A stretch of DNA of 64,000 nt, taken from positions 19,626,568 to 19,690,567 of the forward strand of contig NC_049987.1 of the NCBI RefSeq assembly GCF_000003815.2, read 5' to 3'. Position 1 is the first letter of the stretch. Each line of letters starts with the position of its first letter. The translations under genes were made by a program, and so were the position numbers. Below the pieces are notes generated by a model that had not been told where the DNA came from, did no database searches, and saw only the letters and a program-made list of their open reading frames with translations. This document shows positions 44,363 through 56,980 of the stretch, piece by piece. Origin of the DNA: Branchiostoma floridae (Eukaryota; Chordata; Leptocardii; Amphioxiformes; Branchiostomatidae).

Positions 44363-45519
44363 ATATAGTATGCGAGTAATTCATTTCTTGACATGGTAGA
44401 GAATAAGATATGTTGTTACCATATACGCAACTTTAACGTATTTGAAATAATCAATGAAGGCCTCTTAGATACACCTTATTTTTTACTTTTGGTAATGGTG
44501 AGGTTACACTGGATTAACAATATTGACTCTTTAAATCACCGTGAAAATGTGATATTCATTACTTATCTACTCGTCTGTTATGTTGACAAAATATAAGTAA
44601 GGTAAAGAAAGGACAGTTAATGAGCTAGTGGCTAGTGCCATGAACATGTCTGGAAAACAATTTGCAAATGTATTTCAAACATTAGAGTTATGCTTTCTTC
44701 ATAGCTTTCAGTATTTTTTTTATAAATTTGTGGCCTTTGCCCTTCTAACAAGACATGGTATGTAAAACTTGGTGTATAATTGTTTAGATGTTAACCATAG
44801 CGTCTGTGAGAAATAAGGCTTAAAAATAAACCACACTATGATAAATAAACAAAAGATGATGTTGATTGTGGTATATTCCTTTATGAATATTGCATACCTA
44901 GGGACTGGCGAATAGCTATAGGATTTTCTTTACCTGCATAGATTCTTGTTTCAAATGTTAACCATTCTTCACATTTGTGAAAAGTGAAAGCCGTTCAAAT
45001 TACAGTAAATGCAGAATGGAAATAAAAATGATGATACTGAATATCATCATTTTCTTTTCATACCTTGGAACTGACAGAATGGATTTGTTTCATGCGAATG
45101 GGATTCTTTTCAAAAACGATCTATTTTTCACATCAATGAAAAATGTTTAAGCATGATGAAAGAATGATCAAAGAATCCATGTAACGTTATTCATGATTTT
45201 TCTCTATGTACCCTGTAATCAGTGAGTGGGATTTTCTTTACGAAGATTGCATTACGTAAGTATATAGGTACGAAAGAGTGCACACCCTTACAAACCAAGT
45301 CGCCAAAGCACCCAATGTTCCCAAATATGACATTCATTTTCTTGAATAGTCCAAATGTATGACTACTTAATCAGGTGGGTACTAGCAGATCATTGAAATC
45401 CTTCTTAATATGCACCTTCTTGTCCATGTCAATAATCAATTCGACCCACTGCTACCTTCGTCAGGGCTGAATAGAATCTGCCACTGCTTACCCTGATGGA
45501 AGCTGCAGTGCGGCTGTCG
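44363..45519. other. gene-free AT-rich region
   Basis: Two or three diverged blocks around GGATTTTCTTTAC (about 44920, 45230) and GGATTCTTTTC (about 45105) suggest further old tandem copies. No gene is seen. Confidence 0.35.
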
Positions 45520-45656
45520 ACTCTCCAGTTTCCAAGCAGAGGTTAGGCTCAGACTGCTTTTGGCTTGACGACGTACAAAAAAAAACGAAAAAATAACAAA
45601 CCCGAAAAAAATGCATGAAACGTACGAAGCTTGCCGGAGCCTAACCTCTGCTTGGA
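45520..45656. mobile_element. short MITE related to the TACTCTCCAAGCAGAGG family (copy 3)
   Basis: CCAAGCAGAGGTTAGGCTC is paired with the inverted GAGCCTAACCTCTGCTTGG; the interior is only about 90 bases and differs from the other copies. The outermost bases and TSD are not clear. Confidence 0.65.
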
Positions 45657-46374
45657 ACGGTATTAGGTAAGACCCAATTTTTTTGCCAAAGACGAATGCT
45701 ATTATCCAAGAGCCTAACTACCTAATATACATATGTGTGTCAAGTTACCATCAAGGAAAAGTTACATTTTGGCATTGATTTACAGGGTCCCGGAGGACGC
45801 GATGCGTGTGGAGAGTAGCACTGCCATGTCATAAATCAAAATGAAACTGAAATAACTTTTATTTTGGAAAGAGTGTAGATAACCCATGTGATGAATGCTG
45901 TTATCAACAAATGTATGCCATATTGCCATGACCGACTACTTGCCATTGTCATTTTGAAACTTATCGAAACAGGCAATAGCTTTTTTGATAATCTTACCTA
46001 ATATGTTCATTTTGTAGACTTGACTATCATTTCTGGATTGATCAGTTGTTCTTCTAGTCATAAGAAAAATGCAAAATCTCCCACGTCATCATCGATATTT
46101 TTCCTGGCTTAGATCTGTATCGTGAGACTATCACAGACTCCCCGACATGCCTAAGGCACATTTCACAGCGGGACCACTACCAATAACACATTATCGTTCT
46201 ACCCCCGGCCATGGATGGTATCTCACACCACAGTAATCTTTCAAATTGCTGTCTGCAGCCACTTCAGAAATGGTATTGCACCACGTATTACAGCCATGCC
46301 AGACAGTCAAAGTAAAGACACGTTACCGTAGATAGCAAACAGCTTGCAGATTCGGCTTTGAATTGATTGATGTG

Positions 46375-46597
46375 TACTCTCCAAGCAGAGGTTAGGCTCC
46401 GGCTATTTTTTAAACTTTTTTTAGTCGTTTTTATNNNNNNNNNNNNNNNNNNNNNNNNNNNNNNNNNNNNNNNNNNNNNNNNNNNNNNNNNNNNNNNNNN
46501 NNNNNNNNNNNNNNNNNNNNNNNNNNNNNNNNNNCGATAAAAACGACTGAAAAAACGTTAAAAAAACAGCCGGAGCCTAACCTCTGCTTGGAGAGTA
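46375..46597. mobile_element. fold-back MITE, TACTCTCCAAGCAGAGG family, perfect 9-bp TSD (copy 4)
   Basis: Begins TACTCTCCAAGCAGAGGTTA and ends with its inverse. Flanked on both sides by ATTGATGTG (46366-46374 and 46598-46606). The centre is an assembly gap, so total length is uncertain. Confidence 0.9.
46435..46534. other. assembly gap (100 N)
   Basis: 100 N placed exactly at the hairpin centre of the MITE. Confidence 0.99.
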
Positions 46598-46606
46598 ATT
46601 GATGTG

Positions 46607-49600
46607 CCCATGCAGTCTCTAGTACAAAGATCACACAAGAACAGAATTTTGCCCATATTCGTGATCTATTTCCTATGTCAGCATTATGTTGCACATATGG
46701 CGGTATCTGATCTTCTTTACTCAATAATACAGAAAAACAACGGACAGAATATTGAAAAATCACAAATATACAACAATGAGGAAATATCCTTGAAACAATA
46801 GATTTAAGACCCTTAATATGAGTGACTCTAACAATCGATTCAGCTAAACGATGGGATGCAGGTTACATTATGCAGTGAAATCAAACTCTTTTTCATCTAC
46901 CATTCTAAGTACAATCATTGCTCATTATATCAACACATCAACATGATAGATAAATCATTTAAGAAAATGTAATGTTCTTAGAAATGATTCGACCTGTTCA
47001 CTTCTTGCACAATGCATTACGTACGAGTACTCAGTCGCCACCAATACGACAATGCAACGTATTCATCAACTGATGTCACAGAGGCACAAATGCTAACCTT
47101 TTACGAGATGCCACTGGTGAGACAACTTTTACCTACCTGCTCCAGGAAATGCAGACACAACTTATCCACCACAAAGGTCGTACGGCTGAATAAAGATTTC
47201 CTCTTAACTTTAAAGGTTTCATCGATAACCAATCCATTGGTCTTTGACCTGTTTCTGTTAAAGTGCTGTAAAGCTGTTTTAATATAGTAGACTGGAGTAT
47301 TGAACCTATGGGTGTCTAGTCTCAGTGAGACTGACAAGTACAACTGATCACAAGCACATTTTGGCCTCAGAGAATTTCGACAGCTCTTTTCCACTTAATG
47401 TATTGATTAAAAGTCGTCTAGCAGACATGACATTGTCGATTCCTCTCATCTCCATAGGATAACATTGTCGACATGTCAAAGGCGAGATGACACCGCCGTA
47501 AGTGAGGAATGATTAAAGGGTTATATTTCCCTGGAGGGGGTTTCAGGGTGACTTAAGAACGGTGTTGTTTGACACGTTTTGCACCATCATCAGTTTGATC
47601 ACAGCCTCAGAGGTGAAGAAATTGCCTGTGACTGTCAGGCCGACCCCCTAAGGGCCGACTAAAAGCCCGCATGTGCCACGGAATGCCGCTTCAAGGTTAA
47701 TATCATTGAAGCTGCCGAATTTGTATGATCCATAAAACTAAACTCTCAAAGTTTCTGGATTTCATCTTCTCGATCACAATTATTTTCTAAGATTTAGTTC
47801 TTATTGTGTGACAACAATTTTCCCGGAACTGGACATGCATATAATATAAAAAAAGGATGCACACCTTACATAATAAGATGCAGTCTTAATCTCGTTATTC
47901 CCTTTTGATTTATCTATGAATATCACTTCCCTTCTTTGTTAATTATGTTTATGTATACCACTACTACTTTACTTTGTATGCAATTAGCCCTCGGGCATGA
48001 ATTTGCAATAAAGATTATTATTATAAATCTTTGTTTATTCTGTTTGATCCTTACCGATTCTCTCATGACCTCAATAAAACGCTGCCCGATTGGAGTCTCT
48101 CATGAATAAAGTAACAAAAGTGCCAACAAAACTAAACAATCTTTCCTCGCCATTATCTGACTCCAATACCTCCCGAATAGGGTAACCTAATTCAAGTAAA
48201 CTTTTGACCACCAGTAGACAAAAAGAGCAATAACTAACTTCAGAAATTTAGTCCTTGGCAGCTCTTATTGCAATCCTTTTAAACTCTGGCAGTAGAAACG
48301 TGCACTGGGCTTATGGCAATACACGTAAAATAACGATCATTTGCTGAAGCTTACGGGGCATTGTTACAAGTTTCCGCCACATGCGCACTTATGGGCATTT
48401 TTACAAGTTCTGCACCACATTCCAACTTTGATTTTGCCATAAAACTCCAATAAGTACTTCATATTCCACGGTTCCATAATAGTTCGAGGCTTTTGTAACA
48501 CCACCTGATTGCCCCTCTTATGTCACAGCTAGTAAAATCTGAGATTGTTTCAGGGACTTAATGACACTGGTGACTTCGCTATATGAGAACGCAGACCTTA
48601 TGTAATTGAGCTCTCAAACAAGATTTACACTCAACTTTACTTTGTCTATAAAGTGAACGCTGGTGGATAAATCAAAATTGTCATTTCCATGAGCATTCTT
48701 GAAACGAACCATTTAATTCTTTACAGAGTATTGCGGTGGTGCACGCTCTTTGCTTGTTATCATCAATCAGATTCTAGGCAATTTCTATAGCCACGACCTT
48801 TTAAGTCTTTGCTACCAAGCCTCCTGCTCAATTTTCTCAAATAACAAAGCATATCAAGTTCGCTTGTAAACCTGTGGTGTGTGCTGCCTCAACGTTGCTG
48901 GCGAAGGTGCGGTGATAAGGATCATAAAATGTGAATAGATACGCTAAAGTGGAGTTTGACTGTAGGAAAATGGTGTTGGCATTCTCTCAATCCCATGACA
49001 CGCTCAGATACGTTAACGGTCTCCCGAAATATTGCTTACTATAAAAGGGCGTTCAGCACCTTTAAAGTTCACTTAGCAGACGGCTACCAGAGAATGTGAA
49101 TCATCTACTGGAATGATGCGATCTTTCTGAAGTTTAAATTTCAATCACCGACAACCAACGTGTGGCTTATGCCTGAATAAACCTTTAGTTGCCTTTGATT
49201 TACTCATAGAAAAGCAGAATCAGACTATGTCCTGCCGAGACGCCGAGGGCGAAAATCGTCAGACCATCTGAGTAAAGTGCCTTCGTTTAGAAATATCATA
49301 GACAGTTGCCGAAGAAAAAAGATAACTTTCGATCGATGGGTTTTGCTATTTTCCAAGTCACATAACACAGTGCTATTGAAATGTGTACATACACATCGTC
49401 TAAAATATGTTGCTTTGACAAGCATGTTGCTTTTCTCTTCTATTTGCATAGAGACACTAAGTCCTCAGGTCAATCTACAATTAAAAAAACTACTTGTTAT
49501 CTTACATAGAAGTTGCATCGCAGTGAACCATCGATTTGTACCACAGGAGCAGGCGGTATAAGTTTACCCGTGAAATTTGGAAAACTCAGGAACAGACAGT

Positions 49601-50440
49601 CGGCTTGCCTAAAGCGAAAGTGAGTGACGGTGTGTGCGGTAGTGGCTCGTGCTTCTTTTGCCACTACATACAGTAGTCTGAAAAATATCGTCTAATGTGA
49701 TGACAATTTGGAAAGTTTCCTAAAAGATTTCAGTTAGTTTGTGATGCTGCTCTCATATCTATAATTTGATTCAAACATAAAAAAATTGCTAAGACGTGAA
49801 AATAGCATTAGCTATTTGTGTTTGATAGCTCAAGGCCTTTCTCGACCTCGTAAAATAAGACATTGCAGTTAGCTTTTACGAGCCCAACTAAAACTAATGT
49901 TGCATTTTGCATTGCGGGCAATCAGTGACCTCTACAGCTGAAAGAAGATTTTGGAAGTAACAAGATTCAAACAGATTGCATTCCAGTCGTAATAGGTATT
50001 GACATACCCGCTGTCACCTTTAGAAATGCAGTCGATCTTATGAATATATATTGTATATACGTCCACTGAATCGAAAGTAGCCGGATCCACCGAGGCCAGG
50101 ACGGACTAATGACTCCAAATTAGCTCGTGGTTAAATTTGATATGGTGTGATATAAAATAGTTGACAATACGGTGGCTTCATCCAGATGGGTCTAACATTC
50201 CGAAATATGACGTCTCTTATAAAATGGTTCATGTCAAAACCAATATGAGGGAATTCAACGTAAATCGTTGTCGGGACCTCCTAAGCAGACCCTCCAATAT
50301 GTAGAAGACTGGAGGAAACCCGAAAACGGTATGCTCATTACAGAATAAATGATAGGAAATATTGACCATAGATCTAAAGAGTAGACATGTTCGACACACC
50401 TGTGAGAGTCAATTTGATGAAAAAGTTTGACCTTCATAGG
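46607..50440. other. gene-free region
   Basis: Open frames here are short, unconserved and without splice context. Apart from the LINE-type tail near 47940-48030 I see no element with clear ends. Confidence 0.35.
47940..48030 (+). mobile_element. LINE-type 3' tail
   Basis: TTAGCCCTCGGGCATGAATT followed by TGCAATAAA and (GATTATT)n is typical of a non-LTR 3' end. No coding part is left. Confidence 0.5.
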
Positions 50441-50449
50441 TGGGGTAAT

Positions 50450-50603
50450 TAGCCTGGGTACCCTACGGAAAGTAGTTCGCTCCGACGTTCATACAGTCGC
50501 TTCCTGCTCTGACGTTCAGTATACACTATATACAGTCGCTTCTCTGAATAGCAGAAGCGAACATATGTAGGAGCGAACTACTATCCGGATGGTACCCAGA
50601 CTT
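50450..50603. mobile_element. fold-back MITE with perfect 9-bp TSD
   Basis: Left end TAGCCTGGGTACC then GTAGTTCGCTCC; right end inverted (GGAGCGAACTACT then GGTACCCAGACTT). Flanked by TGGGGTAAT at 50441-50449 and 50604-50612. A related degraded copy is at 38245-38390. Confidence 0.8.
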
Positions 50604-50612
50604 TGGGGTAAT

Positions 50613-52650
50613 ACCTAACACTGGGGAATAATCGAATGAACGGGTTCTGTCAGAGGTGAGAATTACATTTAGATATTGCCAAAATGTATTCATTTCCCTA
50701 TTAGGCGTCTAAACATTTGTCAAGTATCCACATTGCTCTTAGGTCTTCGCATAATATTAGATATTGCAACTGACTCTGCTCTTCTTTGAGGACGAATAAC
50801 AATATGAAAATAATTTCCCATACGAAATCCAATACATAAAAATGGTTAAATTTACATAGTAATAGTAAACTATTAGTTATAAACGTGCTCTATAAAACAC
50901 AGTGCAATAAGAGGAACTAAACTTTGACGTAAAGGCAATTTGATTCCTGATCCTAGCTGTCAAAGCTGGTGAATTCCGTGATGTCACAAAAAAGACAGTG
51001 GTCGACCTTGCCTTGCCTTGTAGCAACCCTTTCGGCGCGGTGGATCTTTATGTGACAAAATAGATGACGTCCATGTTGCCATCGTTCATCCGGAGACCCT
51101 GGTCATCATTCGTTCGCCTCAGCAACACGCCGGGAAGCAGGAAACAAGTCATTATTCATCCCGAGGCTTTCCCTATCTGGATATGAACGCTTACCATCAA
51201 TGTTAGCTGTCAAAAACTGTAGAACGGAGAAACCGTTGAATAAATCGAAATGTCAAGATCAATAGGCATCTTCCTGCGGGCGCTAAGGCATCTTTCATGA
51301 ACTATAACTGATGAGACTTCTGCATTTCGTGGCTACCCTCTACGTCAGGAATATTGTTTATCTGTAATCAGTTGTTCACTTTGACCTTAAATAGCAAATA
51401 GCCTCTCCTACATAATCAGTGTGTCATTTATCACTACAGGTGGGGTAACTTCATTGAAGCTATTTGTATATCTACAGCCACACGTTATTCGTCCATACGA
51501 AAAAAAAAGTTATCTCTTAAAGATAACTTTCGCAATTCATTTATAAGAATTTATAGCCTTCTTTGCGGACATTTTCATGTTGAGGGCTTTTATTCTATTA
51601 TAATAGTAGTGTGTGTGTCATGTGTGTTACCATACTCCCTTCCACGGCAAACTACCTTTCTGGACAGGCACCCTTCCGCAAACGCCCTTTCCGGGCATTA
51701 GAGAAACTTAATAAGCCAACGTCGAAATCGCGAGTTAGCCAAAACTTCCCACCCCACCCCCGCTATCCATAAGATAAGTGCCAGCCCCGCTAGTCTATGA
51801 AGGGTGCTAAATTAATACGCAGGTTTTGTATGTAGTCTTGTACGATTAGACGAAGCCTATAATGTGGCAAGTGCTGCTCCAGTATCGCCTCTGATAAGCG
51901 AGAGGGGTCAGCATATCTGGATTTCATGTGGGCTCATCTAAAGCTCCGTAAATGTCAAACGATGATGTGCTTTCATCCCTCATCCATCCTATCACAGAAA
52001 ATTTCTGTTCCAATAGTGTCTAGACAGATGCTGTCAAGATTGCCACATCGTCGTTGCAGAAAGACATCAGCGACAGTGAGTCTTCAATGAGGTCAGAAGC
52101 CTATGGTGTTGGTTACGAAGATCAGAAGAGCCAGACGTCGTGTTTGGCAGTTAGGTCGATCGTAAAGAGTGAAGGAATAAGTCATCGGGAGTTTGAATTC
52201 TCTGTATCCACTGAACATTTACCTAAAACTTATAACATATGACATATAACATATAAGCTTAACACTGTAAGTAGCTTTAGGTCTCTAGTGAGGGAAGCAA
52301 ATAGATGTGTGATACAAGATCAGAACTTTTCAAATGGTTGTGAGGTCCGATAAATGATGAAATATAGATCACACTGGAAGCGGATTTTGTCAATGCTTCA
52401 ACTCAATAAAGAGTATGGATATGTATGTATATATGTATGTATGTATGTGAGGTCCCATACTCATGTATGGGTGAAAGCAAAGGTCGCCAAGAACTGGTAT
52501 AATGAACACTTAGTGAGTCTGAGCTAAATAAGCCCCTTTTGAAGGCTTTGGTCCGGAGAGCAGGTCCAGAGGTAGTCCACTTGTCTCCATTTGAAAGATT
52601 TAGAGCCTGGACTGCCTGACGATGCAATCCCTTGTTGGCCAATCCATCTT
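50613..52650. other. gene-free region
   Basis: No coding frame or clear element. A short (GTAT)n tract lies at about 52425-52448. Confidence 0.35.
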
Positions 52651-52653
52651 CCT

Positions 52654-53490
52654 GAATAACCAAAGGCATCCCAAGCGTTACCAACATACGATCCCTCGGT
52701 CAAGGTCTGGGGCTTGCACTAGGGGAGTTGGAATAGCCTTCGGTTCCTGTCTTTATATTCTATTCAACTATTATTCTATTATTGGATCAACAGCCATTCA
52801 TCATGCATTGCGGTTTTGATATCTGTTGGGAGATCATTGATTATGCTGTATATGTATATACAGTAGATACCGTTTAATTGCATAGCATATTTACCAGCGT
52901 ATTTCGTGCAATCATCCTAGCTGGCGCAATAATGCGAAGTTATCCAGCTGAACCGCACTGGTTTGGGATTTTGGAATTCTGTGCAGTTAACAGAAGTTTG
53001 CGTTAATCCGTTGTGTAATTAACTGGCTTCTACTGTATCTGGTTTTCGTACTTATTTCTAAAAACATATATTTCTCTCCTATTCAGATCATATTTACGCA
53101 AATGAATTAAGTATTTGGAATTTAGTAAAGGCAGCGATGGATTATTGTGTAAGAAACACTAATGCATCTTTATCCTTGGGGTAACGGTTGTATTTAGAAT
53201 TGGGGTAATTTTAATGTCAAGACTGTGGCTTCAATTTGATTTGAAACAATAACCAAAGGCATCCCAAGGGTTAGCAAAATGCGATCCCTCGGTCAAGCTC
53301 TGAGGCTCTCACCAGGGGAGTTGGAATAACCTTCATATTCTATTCTTCGGTGGATCAACTTTAAGCCATTCATCATGCATTGCGGTTTTGATACCTGTGG
53401 GGAGATCATTAGTCACACTGATGTATGTACCTGGTTTTCGTAGATATTTCTGAAAAAAAAACACCTACATTTTCTTTCTATTAAGAGTTT
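52654..53490. repeat. tandem direct duplication, the first unit split by a MITE
   Basis: Unit 1 (52654-52860 and 53036-53100) and unit 2 (53243-53490) share ACCAAAGGCATCCCAAG, GATCCCTCGGTCAAG, GGGGAGTTGGAATA, CATTCATCATGCATTGCGG and CTGGTTTTCGTA in order. Identity is about 80-85% by eye. Non-coding. Confidence 0.8.
52861..53035. mobile_element. pogo/Tigger-like MITE (copy 3) with TA target duplication
   Basis: Starts CAGTAGATACCGTTTAATTG and ends AACTGGCTTCTACTG, with TA on both sides. It is missing at the matching place of duplicate unit 2 (about 53430). Confidence 0.75.
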
Positions 53491-54030
53491 GTAAGATAAC
53501 GAACGGATTTTATCATGGCTGTTTTTAATGTATTCAAATGTAAATTCAGCTACTGCTGCTATGCCATGCATCTGTAAATAAAACTTGTCAAGAGCATATT
53601 CACGCTGAATTGAATACATTGAAGGTGAGAACACTCCTCTTACTAGCATTACATAACATTGTTTCATGAAAGGCAGCGATGGATTCTTCTGAAACGTACA
53701 ATATATCAAAGGACGCTTGGTGTACTCCATGACAAAATACTCACGAAAAACTATTAGACAGCTCATGTACCCGCACCCAAACATTTCCACACCAATTAGA
53801 CGACTTAGCAGCGTATTTCACATGACTAAATTCATCGGTTCTACGGCTGTGCGAAAGGAACTTCATACATCAAGTAAAGGCATTTGCCTTATCAGTAAGC
53901 TACACAATGCGCGGATGAAACCGAAAAAGGTCAAAGCTAAAAGCTGCTAATCCTTCTCGTTTCTATAATAATAATGGTTTATTCAAAATAATGGTTTATT
54001 CTATCCAGGACCTTCACTGAGGACGCTACT
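53491..54030. other. gene-free region
   Basis: Overlapping open frames on both strands without homology that I recognise. Nothing else is seen. Confidence 0.3.
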
Positions 54031-54035
54031 TTGTA

Positions 54036-54420
54036 AAGACAATGGAAATATCTATGATGTTTCTTAAGTTAGAAGAGTGTCATTTTATTGTTAACTGTTC
54101 ACTATACAACAATGAAAGAAATATCTTTTTCAAATGTGTACAAAATAAGTTTCCATGCTTTCGATATTTAAATAGCACAGAAAAATTCACATTCCTCATG
54201 CAATTAGACAAGCCATGCATTCTAAACTCTACCTGCAACTACATTTGCATCTGTCTTAAGAAGCGAGAAGAAGTTGAACCTGTGTATAATAGAGTTTGTA
54301 GTCTCAGTCATGTATCACACCCTACACAAATTCTACATAGAATCACTAGATGTATATTATTCACATTGACCTGCATTTAGCTTGTTAGAAAGCAAAAACG
54401 TACAATAAAGATCTTCGTTC
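54036..54420 (+). mobile_element. 5'-truncated LINE, end of reverse-transcriptase ORF
   Basis: The frame at 54042-54380 reads EECHFIVNCSLYNNERNIFF and later STEKFTFLMQ, the C-terminal pattern of non-LTR ORF2 (E-x-HFLL-x-C-x-x-Y-x-x-x-R, then F-x-x-LM). It is followed by an AATAAA near 54400. The ORF is not complete. Confidence 0.65.
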
Positions 54421-56205
54421 ATTCTATGATGAATTACCTTGCCTTTGTTGCATTATTCAGAACTTCTCTTAGAACATTTGCCCATTAGGAATGTAGCAAA
54501 ACTGAGGATACAGTAATGTTAAAGTGGTATAAACACGATCCTTCCAGAACTTCTTCAGGTGATTTGAGTGAAGGCGTTCAGAACCATTTGGCCAAACCTT
54601 GATTACTTGAAGTGATCCTGAAATCCTTTGTCTAGACCTCCCTGGCTACTTCCATTTAGATTGGTTAGTCTACCATACCCTGGGGATCTCCGTATGACGC
54701 ACACGGTAACGTAATGAACGGGCACACACAAAACGGACATTCAACGAGTGAAAAAAAGAGATGAATGAACTCACCAATCACAGAAAATCTAAATTGTTCT
54801 GACAAAAGAAATTCTCTTCCTTGTGTAGAGATGAAATTAACGGTCAGTCCACTACACTGACTTGGTTCCTATGCAAGTCAGTGTCCGTGAATAGTTCAAT
54901 CAGGTTAGTGCCTTACTGGGATAAAGAGACTATTTTTTACACAACCATTGCTTTATTCCACCAACTCATGAAGATGGTTACCGAAACGTTAGTGGGATAA
55001 AGTGATGTTTGTTTAAAAAGAGTCTCTTTATTCAATAAGACATAAATAGTCTCAAATGATAATCTACCGCTATCTACCTTTCTACACAAAAACTAGAAAA
55101 AAATAGTACGGAACTAGTTCCTCTGGCTTTCTATGTCAACATACTTTCATAAGACATACTTTATATATTGTATAAATGTCTAAATGTAGGTAAAGCTTCC
55201 TTTTTTGGGGCGTGACTGCAGGAACAAAGATAGGCTACGCTAGGTTAGTAAGTCCATGATGCAATATTTTGAAAGCTTTGGAAACATCTAACAAGTTAAC
55301 CGAACAGTATTCAAATGGGATATGCGCTGATACAATCTTCTTTTATTTTCAAATGATCCTATTGGTAAAAGCTAGCACTTAATCAACTTTGTGACGTTCA
55401 CTTTGGCATTGCCTATACAGTTGCCTATAACCAACATCAGTTATAAACCTATGAGACCTATGATATGCTTCCTTCGCGATTTGATTATGTTTCTAATTAC
55501 TTACGACTTTCATCTTTGTGTGGACAGCTAGACGAAATTACAAATCCGTTAAATCTTACCCTGGTCCTCCGAGTGCCGAGAAAGGTTCTCTTTTCTTCCT
55601 CCCTTGACGCCATTGAAGTAATTACGGCTACCCATGTGGTCCGGCATCTGCCCAGCTCTAAATAGTACTGAGGGTGTTTGCAGACATCTAGACGCCAAAG
55701 ACTGTTTGCGGACAAAACACGTTTAGTATATCCGAAGTATTGGGCATTTTACTGCCTTACAGGCTAATTTTAACCCATTGGGTATGGTGTCAAATAGGTA
55801 CATCTTGCTGAGTCATTTTTTTTTCTTCTTTATGTAATTGGAGAGACGCAATGGGAGTGAAATGAGTGCCAGCCAATGCTCTCTATTACCTCGTTACCTC
55901 AAGTAGATCACGCAACACCCAACAGGGCACCTCGTGAATGCCTAAAATAGGATTGCCAGCCCAATTACTTCCAATGTTCAGCCACTAGTCCGTTGAATTC
56001 CTAATTCTTAAGTACATTGAAAGAAACTTTTTCCTTGTAATCACGTTTTCCGCTGTCGAAAATGAGTTTTCATGCTTCTTTGATCATCTTTTCATCGGAT
56101 TAGCGGTAAGAACGTTTCGATCAAAGCTTGAATGTGTACATTTTGTGTTTGAATCTCCCTTAAATCAATTCGTAACGTTTTACCCTCAGGCAGAATCTTA
56201 AAGGT
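54421..56205. other. gene-free region
   Basis: No coding frame with support. Nothing structured is seen. Confidence 0.3.
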
Positions 56206-56208
56206 TTA

Positions 56209-56980
56209 AGTGGATCTTCCCGCTTTTCCATGTATAAAACTCCTAATGACCCGAGGCATAAGATACTTAACAAGTACATCCGTTGGAAACATTGCTGTGG
56301 GGAAGGCGAACGACAAACGTAACTATCAATCATAATTGGAAATGGAGTTCAAAGTAGAGCAACGGTTAGGCAAGTTGTAAGAATAAGGTTTGAATGCATG
56401 CGTACCAGAAAATGACCTAGCAGCATTGGTTTCGTTTACTTTTTACTTTATCATCGTAATGGAGATGGGACATTGTATGTTTGCTGTAACCACTCTTAAC
56501 CATCACGGTTAATGTTGATCAATCTGTTTTCCCTTTGAAAGTCCCTGTGGCCAGTGGTATATCTTGCTTCGCAAGTATGCCGTGACAAATATTGCTGTAG
56601 GGAAAGCATGGAACAAACGCATTTATCATTCATCATATGAGCTTGCACAGTTAGGGGAAAATCTAAGATTCTATTATAAGAAATGTACCAAGTACATTGA
56701 TCAGTGGAACGTGCACCGTGGTCAATGAGTACAACTGGAACTAACTAATAGCATAACTTCTGTTCACTTTTGAATTATCAGCATTATCATAATGGAGACG
56801 AAGATCATAATATATGAGATCTCATAGGTTTTATCTTTACAGTTTGAGTTGATCAATCTGCTTCCCCGCATAAAACTCCCTGTGGCAAACGGTATGAATT
56901 GCTTAGCAAGTCCATAAATGTCAAATCTTGCTGTAGGGAAAGCAAAGGGCAAACCGCAATTATCAGTCATCGTATGCCGG
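56209..56980. repeat. three diverged tandem copies of a 130-bp non-coding module (period about 320 bp)
   Basis: Cores at 56209-56340, 56517-56645 and 56850-56975 share CTTCCC, AAACTCC(C/T), GGTATNNNTTGCTT-type, GCAAGT, TTGCTGTAGGGAAAGC and ATTATCANTCATC in order. The cores are better kept than the DNA between them. The open frames differ between copies, so they are not coding. Confidence 0.7.
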
